From Microbacterium schleiferi (GTDB lineage Bacteria > Actinomycetota > Actinomycetes > Actinomycetales > Microbacteriaceae), in contig NZ_JAJGNI010000012.1 in assembly GCF_020781975.1 (NCBI RefSeq), positions 1 through 64,000 of the forward strand: DNA of 64,000 nucleotides, given 5' to 3'. Position numbers and translations under genes: made by a program. The stretch's first letter is position 1; each line of letters starts with the position of its first letter. Below, piece by piece: positions 44,585 through 53,483 of the stretch. The notes beneath the pieces were generated by a model that did no database searches, had not been told where the DNA came from, and worked only from the letters and a program-made list of their open reading frames with translations.

Positions 44585-46555
44585 GTGTCCACGATCGAGG
44601 GTCAAGGCCCCAAGTTGCGCCGCGAGGGAACCGCCGACGACTGGATGGTCATCTCGGTTCCCGAGTTACTTGCTCATGCGGGCAGCTCGAAGCGTGATGT
44701 GGATCTTCCGCTGCGGATCGCTGGCGGCGATTGGCCAAGTGACGTACTCGACATGGAGAGGCACTTGCTGGAAGCATTTCGGGGTATCCCGATGGCCCCG
44801 ACTGCAACCGGGCCGCGCCCGCAGTATGACCCTGCCATTACGACACAGGAGCAGCGGATTGCGTCGAAGATCGCGGAGACGGCCGGCACGTCATTGGCCC
44901 GCTCGCGGAAGGCGCTGTTCAACTTCTGGAAGGTCTATCAATCGCACGGTGTGGCGGGGCTGGACGCCCGGATGCACAGACGGGGCAAGCGAAGACTTGT
45001 GATCGCGAGGGCAGATCCGCGACTGGTCGCCGTCATCGACCGTGCGCTGGACGATCGCAGGGATATGCCGACTACTACTCGACGCCACTGCGCGTTGCTG
45101 GTGCGTCGGATGCTGGAGAGCATGTACCCGGGCGACCCGGTCTGCGATATCACTGACACCACGCTGCAGGGTTACATCAATGAGCGAGACGCGGGTCGGT
45201 ACAGCTTCGATAAGGCCACCACTCGGCGCACGGCCGCGAACAGTCCGGATCGCCAACACTTCTCCGGCAGCGCCTTCCGACTCGGAGCGGTGTGCGAGAT
45301 CGACTCGACGCTGCTGGATGTGCAGGTGTGGGATGACAGGGGCAACACCTACCGCCCCACTGCGACCGTGCTTTTCGATGTCGCGAGTCGAGTGCCTCTC
45401 GCATGGGCGATCCACGCTAACTCGCCGAACGGATTCGATCACTCACTTCTGCTGGCTCGTGCCATCGTGGGGCGCCGTGCGATTCCAGGGTCCGCTGCCG
45501 CGGTGCTTTCCGGATCCGCAACTCTTCCCATTGAGCTGATGAAGAGAGTGAATCCGTACCTCGACGACGACTCGTTGGCTGTGCCCTGGATCTTCCCTCA
45601 CGCGATCACGATCGACGGAGGCGCCGACTTTCGCTCTGCGACGTTTGAGGCTGCGTGTCGCGCGTTCGGCATCACCCTGGTGCTGGCGCCCCCGAACGCC
45701 GCTACGGTGAAGCCGCATGTCGAGCGCAACTTCGGAACCACATCGACCAGCTTTGCGACCTGGCTGGCCGGCGCGACTGGCAGTTCGGTCGCGAACAGGG
45801 GTAAGCGGGATAACCCGACGCTGACGCTTGACTCGGTGCGGCTTGCGTTCGAGACATGGATCACGACGGTCTACTTGAACACACATCACGGCGGGTTGAA
45901 GTCGCCGCTGTTCCCGGGGCGGGAGTGGACTCCCAACCAGATGTACGCAGTACTGTTCGAGGTCGGCCCGGGCGTGCAGTTGCCGTTCCGCGCGGAGGAC
46001 TTCTTCGCCCTCCTGCCTACAAAACCCCGCGTGATCAGCAGCGAAGGCATCGAGTTCAACAACCGGACCTACGACTCGCCGTTGCTGGCCGAACTGCGCG
46101 ACCGCTCGTTGACAGGTGCGGCCACCGGCTCAACCCGGGCGCGGAAGTTCGACATCAGTTACGACCCTTACAACTCCAACGCCGTGTGGGTGCGCCACCC
46201 AGAGACCGACGAGTGGATCGAGTGCTGGGACACCGCGCTCGACGACAAGGCGGCGTGGATGGTCGCCGAGGCTGCAGTCAAGCTGGTCGAACGATTCGGC
46301 TCCGGTGACCCAGGCGAGACCCCGAAGAGGACGGAGCTCCTGGATGTCATGGAGAGGCGGGAGCGCAGCGACAAGCGCGCCCGCAATCGCAACCTTCGCG
46401 ACAGGGCCACCGGCGCAACGGCGCCCTATATGTCCGATTCCGGCGCGACGGACCCGGAGCCGATCGACCTGGACGGATGGACCGACCCTGCCGATGTCGG
46501 TGACATCGACTGGGACTCGCCGGAGTACGACATCGTCACGGTGAAGGAGTTCTGA
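44585..46555 (+). pseudogene. Main part of tnsB (DDE transposase), N-terminus displaced by IS
   Basis: 656 codons open from GTG 44585, which lies inside the IS right end, so the first seven codons are IS sequence. The rest is a TnsB/Mu-type transposase: HTH region (about 85-180), DDE core with Asp240 (EIDSTLLDV), Asp344 (TIDGGADFRS) and Glu380 (KPHVERNFG), then a C-terminal domain and acidic tail. It lacks only the roughly 30-residue N-terminal domain left at 43166. A shortened protein could still be made, but normal function is doubtful. Noticeably lower GC than the chromosome. Confidence 0.8.
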
Positions 46556-46557
46556 AG

Positions 46558-46725
46558 GTGATCGTCCAACCTCTGGTGCTACACCACGCGCGCAAGACCA
46601 CCCTGCTCGGACTGCGTGAGGCGTTCACCGCTCTTCCGCCCCCGCCTCCCCCGCTGTCGTTCGCCGAGTACTCCACCCTGCCGACGAGAGGGCGGGCTGC
46701 GTACGATCAGGCCCGGGACGACTAG
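46558..46725 (+). pseudogene. 5' stump of a tnsC-like ATPase gene
   Basis: GTG 46558, two bases after the tnsB stop, opens 55 codons (RKTTLLGLREAFTALPPPPP, SFAEYSTLPTRGRAAYDQARDD). This resembles the N-terminus of the TnsC/TniB-like gene that follows tnsB in actinobacterial elements. It ends at TAG 46723-46725, before any Walker A motif. The same CTAG ends the ligase frame coming from the other side, so both genes are cut at one junction. Confidence 0.6.
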
Positions 46726-47414
46726 AGCGGCACCGGGAGGCAGAGGCGATCGTACTCCGTGTAGTGCAGACCTTCTCCAACGGAGTACCCGTTGTTGAGA
46801 ATGTTGTGGTGTGAGAGTGTCGCACCTTTGGGGAAACCGGTCGTTCCCGATGTGTACTGGATATTGATCGGCTGGTCGAACGTGAGTTCCGCGGCCCGGT
46901 CGCTCAGCCGGCCGACGTCCTCGGTGGTGCCGGGTTGGAGGAGTCGCGTCCAGCCGGGTGATCCAACGAATACGACGTCGTGGTAGTTGATCTCGGCGAG
47001 CATGGCGGCGTAGTCGGTGTCGCGGAAGTTGGTCGCGCTGATCATCAGCCGCATGGTTGATTGCTTGATGACGTAGTCCAGCTCTGTCGTGCGATACGCC
47101 GGGTTGACGTTGACGAGAATGGCGCCGATTTTCGCGGTTGCGTACTGGACGAGAACCCACTCTGCGGAATTGGGCGACCATACGCCGACCCGATCGCCTC
47201 TTGCGATTCCAGCCTTGATCAGGTTGGCAGCCAGCGCCTCGACATCGTGGAGCAACTCTGCGAACGTCCAACGCCTCCCACTGAAGGTCTCGACAAGCGC
47301 TTCTCGCTCAGGGAATTCCTGTGCAATCTGGTCGAGGAGTACCCCGATCGTCTGCCCGAGCAAAGGTGAGGTGCCGGTGCCGGACGCGTAAGAGATGAGT
47401 GCTTCATTGCTCAT
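46722..47414 (-). pseudogene. Truncated AMP-binding acyl-CoA ligase
   Basis: 230 residues of the N-terminal domain of a fatty-acyl/aryl-CoA synthetase (about 540 residues when complete). The adenylate loop QYTSGTTGFPKGATLSHHN is present, but the protein stops right after RLCLPVPL, where relatives continue YHCFG. The C-terminal domain needed for thioester formation is absent, so it is inactive as encoded. It starts at ATG 47414 under the palindromic site at 47445. Confidence 0.85.
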
Positions 47415-47444
47415 TCGCACATCATCGACGGACTCTCGCGACCT

Positions 47445-47466
47445 CATCACCCCCATACAGGGGTGG
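47445..47466. promoter_or_regulatory. Palindromic operator, copy 1 (accessory catabolic cluster)
   Basis: CATCACCCCCAT A CAGGGGTGG, with an inner ACCCC/GGGGT dyad, lies between the divergent ligase and LuxR-type genes. The same site, with one base different, is at 51998-52019 in front of the monooxygenase gene. The regulator encoded at 47523 is the likely binder. Confidence 0.65.
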
Positions 47467-47522
47467 ATTACCGATCTCAAAACTGTGACAGTTGACCGCA
47501 GTAGAGAACGGGAGTATTCAGA

Positions 47523-48353
47523 GTGGAATCCGTCCTATCGTCATCCCTCGCGTCGATGCGGCGCGAGACCGGATTGCCTATCGCCTTCGGGGGCGAGGTC
47601 TCCGCGAACGGCACACGGATGGTGATCAACGAGTCTGTGGGAAACGCGAGTCGCGCGCTCAACGGGCTCGTGATTCGTGCCGGGCACGGACTTGGAGGCA
47701 AAGCGCTGCGCGGGGCGAAGATCGCGGCCGTCGCCGACTACCTATCGGAACCCAGCATCACCCACGAGTACGACCACGCCGTCGCTGCTGAGCGCTTGCG
47801 ATCCATCGTCGTAGTGCCCGTTGTCGTCAACGGAACGGTGCGGGCAATGCTGTACGGGGCACTCCGTGTGCCAGCGGAACTGGGCTCGTCCGTCTTGCGT
47901 GGAGTGCGCGAGATCGCTCGCAGGGTCGAGTTCGATATCGCCGTCGCCGACGAGGTCGCCCGGCAACTACGCACTCTTGAGGCTGCGACGATCACGGAAG
48001 CGGCGCGTTCCTCACCGGCCGATCCCGACCGGGCGGCGGTCAGCGCCGCTTATGCGGAACTGCGTGCTCTTGCCCGCGAAACCGATGACCGCGATCTACG
48101 CGTTCGCCTCGCGCGAATCTCGCACGGTCTGTCAGGCGGGCAGGCAGTCCATCGCTCACGCGTGTTGTCTCCCCGTGAGATCGACGTGCTCTCCCTCGTT
48201 GCGGTGGGCTACACGAACAAGGAGATCGCGGACCGCCTCGGAATCGAGGCAGAGACGGTCAAGAGCTATCTGCGGTCGATCATGCACAGACTGTCCGCGC
48301 ACAATCGCACGCAAGCCGTCGCGCTCGCCCGGGCAATCGGCGAACTCCCCTAA
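47523..48353 (+). CDS. GAF-domain LuxR-family transcriptional regulator
   Basis: 276 residues: a GAF-like sensory domain (about 15-150) and a C-terminal LuxR HTH (LSPREIDVLSLVAVGYTNKEIADRLGIEAETVKSYLRSIMHRL, about 207-250). Such GAF-LuxR activators control degradation genes for aromatic or steroid-like compounds in actinobacteria. Divergent from the ligase stump, and probably acts at the two matching palindromes (47445 and 51998). GTG start. Confidence 0.87.
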   Translation: MESVLSSSLASMRRETGLPIAFGGEVSANGTRMVINESVGNASRALNGLVIRAGHGLGGKALRGAKIAAVADYLSEPSITHEYDHAVAAERLRSIVVVPVVVNGTVRAMLYGALRVPAELGSSVLRGVREIARRVEFDIAVADEVARQLRTLEAATITEAARSSPADPDRAAVSAAYAELRALARETDDRDLRVRLARISHGLSGGQAVHRSRVLSPREIDVLSLVAVGYTNKEIADRLGIEAETVKSYLRSIMHRLSAHNRTQAVALARAIGELP

Positions 48354-48436
48354 GCGGACTACTTCGGTGCATCTCGCCACGGCGGAGGGACTGGACCACC
48401 TGCTGGCCCGGCCCACGCCGGCCCGGTGCAACAAGA

Positions 48437-48472
48437 GCGAACCCCCAGCGATCGCCGACGCTGGGGGTTCGC
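48437..48472. terminator. Strong bidirectional terminator hairpin
   Basis: GCGAACCCCCAGCG - ATCGCCGA - CGCTGGGGGTTCGC, a perfect 14-bp stem with 8-base loop between the convergent LuxR-type and esterase genes. Confidence 0.85.
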
Positions 48473-48585
48473 TCCTTCATCCTGGCGCGATCAGGGCGTG
48501 CTCGCACCGTCGTGCTGATCGGCTCCCTGCGGCTTGCGCGGTAGCGCCTTTCGAACTCCGACATTGCCACCGACCCGCGGCTTGT

Positions 48586-49515
48586 TCATCCCGTCTTCAC
48601 GAGGGAGGCCATGAGCGCGGCCTGAAGCTGCACACCGACGAATCGGCGCGCGCTGTTGCCGCCATCGATGACTCCCGCCATGTAGAAGAAGCCGTGAACC
48701 AACCCGTTGAATCGGACTGAAGTTACCGTGTTGCCTGCCTCCGCCATTGCCTGTGCGTAGGCCTCGCCCTGGTCCCGCAACGGGTCATACCCCCCTGTGA
48801 TCACTGTCGCGTCGGGGAGGTTGCTCAGATCTGGGTTCAAGCCCGGCGACGCCAACACATCGCGCCGGTTTTCGCCTGCGTATGTCGAGTAGCAGTACTC
48901 GCTATCGCGGGCCGTGAGGAAGTAACCTTCCGCGAACTCCTCGAAGCTTCCGGTGAGGTCAGTCGATAGCTCGGTCGTGGGGTAGATCAGCGCCTGGTGC
49001 ACGAGCGCGGGTTGGTGCCCTCGAAGCTGCTGCGCAGTGACTGCTGCGAGAGTGCCGCCGGCGCTGTCTCCCGCGACGGCGACGCGCGAGACGTCTATCG
49101 GCAGCGCAGAGTCTCCACGAAGCACGGCCTCAGTTACCGCGAGAGCATCCTGAATCGCGGCGGGGAATGGCGCCTCCGGCGCCCTTCGGTAGTCAACGCT
49201 GACTACGAGGGCACCTGAGTACTTCGCCAGGTCGCGTGCGGTCGTATCTGCGATTTCGAGATCGCCGAGAACAAAGCCTCCGCCATGGAAGTAGATCACG
49301 GCTGGCGCGTCATGCTCCACAGGGGTAGCGCTGTACAGCCGCACGGGAACGCCGGCAATCGTCGTGTCCTCGACATATGGAAGTTCCGTTGTCGCACCTG
49401 TGAGTGGGAGCGCGTTGCTGAGGGCGGCGCGGTTCTGTTCAACTGTCTGAGTGTCCGCCGGCGGTGAGCCTGCGACGATGTCGAGGAACCTTCTGGCATC
49501 AGGGTGCACTGTCAT
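48586..49515 (-). CDS. Alpha/beta hydrolase of the HSL (hormone-sensitive lipase) group
   Basis: 309 residues. The oxyanion motif YFHGGGFVLGD, nucleophile GDSAGGTLA, an Asp in GGYDPLRDQG and the late His in NGLVHGFFYM form the HSL-type set. An ester or lactone hydrolase, cytoplasmic. In this cluster it may open an ester or lactone formed by the monooxygenase encoded upstream. ATG 49515 is preferred, as family homology starts near PDARRFLD. Confidence 0.87.
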   Translation of the reverse strand: MTVHPDARRFLDIVAGSPPADTQTVEQNRAALSNALPLTGATTELPYVEDTTIAGVPVRLYSATPVEHDAPAVIYFHGGGFVLGDLEIADTTARDLAKYSGALVVSVDYRRAPEAPFPAAIQDALAVTEAVLRGDSALPIDVSRVAVAGDSAGGTLAAVTAQQLRGHQPALVHQALIYPTTELSTDLTGSFEEFAEGYFLTARDSEYCYSTYAGENRRDVLASPGLNPDLSNLPDATVITGGYDPLRDQGEAYAQAMAEAGNTVTSVRFNGLVHGFFYMAGVIDGGNSARRFVGVQLQAALMASLVKTG

Positions 49516-49657
49516 TGTGTCTCCTTCATTTTCATTTGCGCGAGTCGGCAACCGACGCTAGCAGGTTTTCCCCTGAATAGCAGGGCTTGTGTTCGCCGGA
49601 TACCCCGGCGGCGGGTGAGTTTGCTGTTGGGTGAGATTCGGCAGTGCGCACCTATGG

Positions 49658-50044
49658 CTAGACCGCCGCGATCGCGTCGATCTCGATTGTTGCTCCGTTG
49701 TACAACGAGTGCACACCGATGACGGTGCTCGCTGAGGGCTCGGCCACTTGCACAATTGCGTTTCGAGTCCGGCGCCACATGGCGAGCTTGTCTTGATCGA
49801 GCTGTGTGATGTAGACGTTCACGCGAACGAGGTCTTCGTAGGTCGCTCCGCCTGCCGCGAGTGCGCGCTCGAGTTCTGCATAGGTGAGCTCGATGGCGCG
49901 AACGAAATCGCTGGGGACCGAACCGTCCGCTTCGAATCCGACCTGGCCGGAGATGAAGAGAAGGTCACCTGCGGTTACTCGGACACTGTCCGAGATGCCA
50001 GGTACGACGGGCGCTCTCGTATGCGCAATTCTTCCGTTCGCCAT
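49658..50044 (-). CDS. RidA/YjgF-family protein
   Basis: 128 residues of the Rid family (LFISGQVGFEADGSVPSDFVRAIE, VRVNVYIT, ATIEIDAIAAV). Classical RidA deaminates reactive enamines/imines, but many members within catabolic clusters have other hydrolase roles, and the active-site arginine is not evident here. Substrate unknown. Confidence 0.87.
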   Translation of the reverse strand: MANGRIAHTRAPVVPGISDSVRVTAGDLLFISGQVGFEADGSVPSDFVRAIELTYAELERALAAGGATYEDLVRVNVYITQLDQDKLAMWRRTRNAIVQVAEPSASTVIGVHSLYNGATIEIDAIAAV

Positions 50045-50099
50045 TCATTTCTCCTTTGGATGCGGTCGAATGGGCTCGATCTTGGGTAGCGCGGATCGC

Positions 50100-50675
50100 C
50101 TAGTCTCCACGGCCATATACGACGTAGAACGGAACCAGCGATTCGGGCAGCATCGACTTTCTGTCGAGCACGAACCATTTTCGGTTGTGGTACACGAGCG
50201 GGTTCGGCTCCTGGCACGGTCCGTCCGCCCTACGTGGACTTGCCCCGATGGCTTCTACGACGACGAGCGTGGCGTCCCTCACTTCGAACCGGTCCGCGAC
50301 TCGTCCCCGTATCCACGAGTTGGCTCGCGGGTAGTATGGTTCCCCCGATGGGAGCCTGTCCCATTCGATGTCTTCACCAAAGCGCTCAGCTCCGCTGCGA
50401 GCGCCCAGTTTGGCAAGCTGAACCTGGTCCGACGCCAGCATGTGCACGATCAGGGTCTCGGCGCGCGCGATGGTGGGGGTGCTCGACGAGCGCGCCGAGG
50501 CGGAGAAGACCAGCGTTGGCGGATCGATCGAGACGGAGGCTACCGAACTGACGGTCATCGCTACCGGTCCGTCACCTGCGTCGGCGGTGACAATTGCAAC
50601 CCCGGCGGGGTGGTGGCGAAAGGCGTAGGTGAACTCCTCCGCGGAGATGTTCTGATCGGCTCGTTCTCGGGACAT
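50100..50675 (-). CDS. Flavin reductase of a two-component monooxygenase
   Basis: 191 residues of the flavin reductase-like split-barrel family (FRHHPAGVAIVTADAGDGPVAMTVSSVASVSIDPPTLVFSAS at about 14-55). It would reduce FMN or FAD with NAD(P)H and hand it to the oxygenase encoded immediately upstream (50708). ATG 50675 is chosen because domain homology begins shortly after. Confidence 0.88.
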   Translation of the reverse strand: MSRERADQNISAEEFTYAFRHHPAGVAIVTADAGDGPVAMTVSSVASVSIDPPTLVFSASARSSSTPTIARAETLIVHMLASDQVQLAKLGARSGAERFGEDIEWDRLPSGEPYYPRANSWIRGRVADRFEVRDATLVVVEAIGASPRRADGPCQEPNPLVYHNRKWFVLDRKSMLPESLVPFYVVYGRGD

Positions 50676-50707
50676 CGATTGTCCTTCTCGCTGGGTCCGC
50701 GCGCCGA

Positions 50708-51910
50708 TTAGACGATCGGAAGCACGAATCGTGCTTCCTCTTCGCGTCCGCACAGCACCTTTCCGTATGCTTCGTACCCACTCATCCCGAGGGTGTGTCC
50801 ATGGCGACTCGCCGTTGCCTGATCCCGCCATATGCGCTGGAGAACGGACGCTTCAGCGAAGCCCGCAGACCCGTGCGCGGTCATCAGTTCGTGGATCATG
50901 GTGGTGATGGTCTCGACCACCCACCCGGCCTTCGCGCGCATCTCGATCCGCTCGGCATACGGCGCATAGTAGCCTCGCTCGGCGGCATCGTAGATCTGAT
51001 CCGCCACCTCCTCCGCCACCCGTTCGGCTGCGTCCAACTGGAGCGCGGCCTTCGCGATCTGTACCTGGAAGGAGGCGGAGTCTGATTGCTTCTCATAGCC
51101 GGTGTAGGCGATGGCCTTCGTGTCCGCCTTCGCGATCACAAAATCGAGTGCCGCGCGGCCCATCCCAAGGTGGGGTCCAACCAGCTTCATGAACAGCGAC
51201 GGAACGAACACCGTCTGGTAGGTCTGTTCGGGATTGTCGCCAAGGTGTTGGCCGTCGACGGCGGCAGTGAGCGGCAAGATGCGATGGTCTGGGACGAAGA
51301 CGTTCTCGGCTACTTGGATGACGCTGCCGGTTGACTTCATCCCAGCGACGAACCAGTTGTCCTCCAACGTCAGGTCAGTGGTCGGGATCAGCGCGAGGCC
51401 AGCATCGACCACTTCCCCCGCGTCATTCTTCAGAGGGATGCCGAGCAGCGACCAACCTGCGTGACGGCTCCCGGTCCCGTACGCCCATCGGCCGGTGACT
51501 TTGAGCCCGCCGGGCACCTGCTCCGTGTCGGATGTCGTCGCGAGAACGATCGATATGAAGGAATCCACACCGCCCTCCCCGCCCCAGACATCCTGCTGCG
51601 CCTGCTCGCTCATGAGGCTCAGAACCCAGGCGCCCGAGTCCAAGATTCCGCAAACCCATGCCGTGCCGCCGTCGCCCCGTCCGATCGCCCGCGCCACGGC
51701 GTTGCACTCCCGCGTGTTTGCCGCAAGACCGCCGAACTTGGTCGGGGCGGAAACGCTGAATGCGCCGGTCTTCGCGACGGCAGAGAACATCTCGTCGGGG
51801 ATCCGCCGCAAGTCCTCGCCGGCCCTACCTCCAGCCGCAAGCGCCGCACGCATGTCATCAATGCGGTCGATAACAGCGGCAACTTCGGGCCGAATACCTG
51901 CGTCTGACAT
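50708..51910 (-). CDS. Acyl-CoA-dehydrogenase-fold flavin monooxygenase (HsaA-like)
   Basis: 400 residues with the acyl-CoA dehydrogenase fold but of the oxygenase type (group D flavin monooxygenases such as HsaA or p-hydroxyphenylacetate hydroxylase): RIPDEMFSAVAKTGAFSVSAPTKFGGL, GDGGTAWVCGILDSGAW, ATASRHGHTLGMSGYEAYGKVLCG. The reductase next to it supports this over a dehydrogenase. It probably hydroxylates an aromatic or cyclic substrate. ATG 51910 has AAGGAG upstream, and the palindrome at 51998 lies further upstream. Confidence 0.85.
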   Translation of the reverse strand: MSDAGIRPEVAAVIDRIDDMRAALAAGGRAGEDLRRIPDEMFSAVAKTGAFSVSAPTKFGGLAANTRECNAVARAIGRGDGGTAWVCGILDSGAWVLSLMSEQAQQDVWGGEGGVDSFISIVLATTSDTEQVPGGLKVTGRWAYGTGSRHAGWSLLGIPLKNDAGEVVDAGLALIPTTDLTLEDNWFVAGMKSTGSVIQVAENVFVPDHRILPLTAAVDGQHLGDNPEQTYQTVFVPSLFMKLVGPHLGMGRAALDFVIAKADTKAIAYTGYEKQSDSASFQVQIAKAALQLDAAERVAEEVADQIYDAAERGYYAPYAERIEMRAKAGWVVETITTMIHELMTAHGSAGFAEASVLQRIWRDQATASRHGHTLGMSGYEAYGKVLCGREEEARFVLPIV

Positions 51911-51997
51911 CAAGTGACTCCTTCGTGGTCGACACTGGTCGCTGACAATCTCCAACTCATTGCCTGCTCGCTCATCATCGAGGGAGTGCAGCGACGT

Positions 51998-52019
51998 CAT
52001 CACCCCCATTCAGGGGTGG
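51998..52019. promoter_or_regulatory. Palindromic operator, copy 2 (accessory catabolic cluster)
   Basis: CATCACCCCCAT T CAGGGGTGG, identical to the site at 47445-47466 at 21 of 22 bases. It lies 88 bases upstream of the monooxygenase ATG. Flanks differ, so the shared block is likely the binding site of one regulator. Confidence 0.65.
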
Positions 52020-52272
52020 GCCGCTGATCAGGTGCGTCCGCTCGGCGAATGCGCGAGGGACACCCTCGGAGGCGAGATGGCCAGACATGATGTCGTCGGA
52101 AGGCCGGACACGGTGCGCCGGTCCAATCAGGCGCGTGAGGATCGCGCAAACAGAACACTGCATGTGAACGGGCGCGACGCGGCAGTCGAGTGGGTGACCG
52201 AGGCGAGACGAATTCCGTGCCCACGCCGTGCCCACAACTGAAACGATCCCTGACGGCCCCTCTCCGGCGGTC
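52020..52272. other. Intergenic region between monooxygenase promoter and tetR, no gene seen
   Basis: No supported gene. Near 52213-52232 the words CGTGCCCACGCCGTGCCCAC form a short direct repeat. The tetR gene ends at 52273 and I see no clear hairpin. This may be a boundary of the accessory region. Confidence 0.35.
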
Positions 52273-52929
52273 CTATGCGACTCGGGTGGCGTCGAGCTGA
52301 GCCTGGATGGCGTCGAGGATGAGGGTGAGGCCGTTGTCGAATTCGCTCGGATAGGTGTAGTCGCCGCTGCTCAGCAGTTCGGTCAGCGACCGTGAGAGGT
52401 TCGGGTAGGCGCCCGGGTCGGGTGAGACGGTTGCCGCGAAGTCAGCTTCTGCGCCCGGGTTGGGCTGGAACGGGAGATTGGTCTCACTGAGCGCAAAGCC
52501 GTAAACGAAGGCGTCCACGGTTGAAAAAGCGAGCGTCGCCAGTGGAGCGGTGAAGCCGGCGGCGAAGAGCCATCCGAGGACCCTGTCGTGATGAGTCAGC
52601 AGGGCCGCGCTCGGCGCAGGCCGTGATTCGATCATCGCGATCGACCACGGGTGTGCGACGAATACGGCGCGGGCGGATCGAGCGCGCGTTTCCATTGCCT
52701 CTCGCCATGGCGCATCTGGCGGAGGAAGATCGATCTTGGCGATGGCCCATTCGGCGAGCGCGTCGAGGAGAGCGTCTTTGCTCGATACGTGGTGATAGAG
52801 CGACATGCCCTCGACTCCGAGCTCGCCGCCCACGCTGCGCATCGAGACACCAGCGAGACCGGACCGGTCGGCGACGGCAGCCGCCGCGGCGATCACGCGT
52901 TCCCTTGTCAGGGTCCCTCGTCGGCTCAC
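52273..52929 (-). CDS. TetR-family transcriptional regulator
   Basis: 218 residues: N-terminal HTH (ERVIAAAAAVADRSGLAGVSMRSVGGELGVEGMSLYHHVSSKDALLDAL) and a C-terminal TetR_C ligand domain. GTG start at 52929. Divergent from the operon at 53016, with two CTTAC/GTAAG palindromes in between, so it most likely represses both directions. Confidence 0.9.
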   Translation of the reverse strand: MSRRGTLTRERVIAAAAAVADRSGLAGVSMRSVGGELGVEGMSLYHHVSSKDALLDALAEWAIAKIDLPPPDAPWREAMETRARSARAVFVAHPWSIAMIESRPAPSAALLTHHDRVLGWLFAAGFTAPLATLAFSTVDAFVYGFALSETNLPFQPNPGAEADFAATVSPDPGAYPNLSRSLTELLSSGDYTYPSEFDNGLTLILDAIQAQLDATRVA

Positions 52930-52947
52930 TGTGACATCTTTGCGTAA

Positions 52948-52995
52948 CTTACGGTCGTAAGAGTAGGATCGGGCGGCAAGTCTTACATGTGTAAG
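52948..52995. promoter_or_regulatory. Two TetR operators
   Basis: CTTACGGTCGTAAG (52948-52961) and CTTACATGTGTAAG (52982-52995) share CTTAC/GTAAG half-sites; the spacing is 34 bases from start to start. They fill the tetR/53016 divergent promoter region. Confidence 0.75.
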
Positions 52996-53015
52996 TTTTA
53001 TCGCTGGGAGCCCGC

Positions 53016-53483
53016 ATGATCGTCGATCCTTCTTCCCCGTTCCGGCCGCTCGACCCGAGAGTCCGGCTCGCCGCGCTCTGGACGAGCGTCATGTTCCTCG
53101 TCGCGTTCGTCGACATCTTCGCGTTCTACCGCGCTGACCTCCGAGAGCAGATCGAGGCAGGACGCGCTTTCGTATTCACCATCAACGAAGCCTTCATGTT
53201 GGGCATCGTTCTGTACGTCGCAGTGCCCTCACTGATGATCGCCGCGTCGGTACTGATCCCGCGCACGGTCAATCGGTTGATGCAAATCGTGGTCGCGGCA
53301 GTGTTCGCCCTCACGATCATCGGCGCTGCGATCGGCGAGTGGAGCTACTACCTCGTTGCCAGCGGCATCGAGCTCGCACTCCTCGCAGGGGTCATCGCCG
53401 TCGCGGTCCGATGGAAGGACACTCCACTGGTCGCGGCGCGAGACCTCGCGGCAGCCCGAACCTCCCGGGACGCGCGAGGGTGA
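53016..53483 (+). CDS. DUF6326-type membrane protein
   Basis: 155 residues with four membrane segments (about 20-40, 60-82, 88-108, 112-132), resembling DUF6326 family proteins. Function unknown. It is the first gene under the paired TetR operators, and its stop overlaps the GTG of the next gene, so the two are co-translated. Confidence 0.8.
   Translation: MIVDPSSPFRPLDPRVRLAALWTSVMFLVAFVDIFAFYRADLREQIEAGRAFVFTINEAFMLGIVLYVAVPSLMIAASVLIPRTVNRLMQIVVAAVFALTIIGAAIGEWSYYLVASGIELALLAGVIAVAVRWKDTPLVAARDLAAARTSRDARG

Larger units (their letters stand above)
43267..44604 (+). mobile_element. IS3-family insertion sequence inside tnsB
   Basis: A 1,338-bp element. Left end TGACCCCTGATCTTGGACAC and right end, reversed, TGACCCTCGATCGTGGACAC are imperfect inverted repeats. 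AGGCCCC flanks it on both sides (43260-43266 and 44605-44611), longer than the 3-4 bp usual for IS3. It carries orfA and orfB. Confidence 0.88.

Noticed and set aside
42210..46725. CRISPR-associated transposon
   Set aside because: Only tnsA, tnsB and a tnsC stump are present; no Cas genes, repeats or TniQ were seen.
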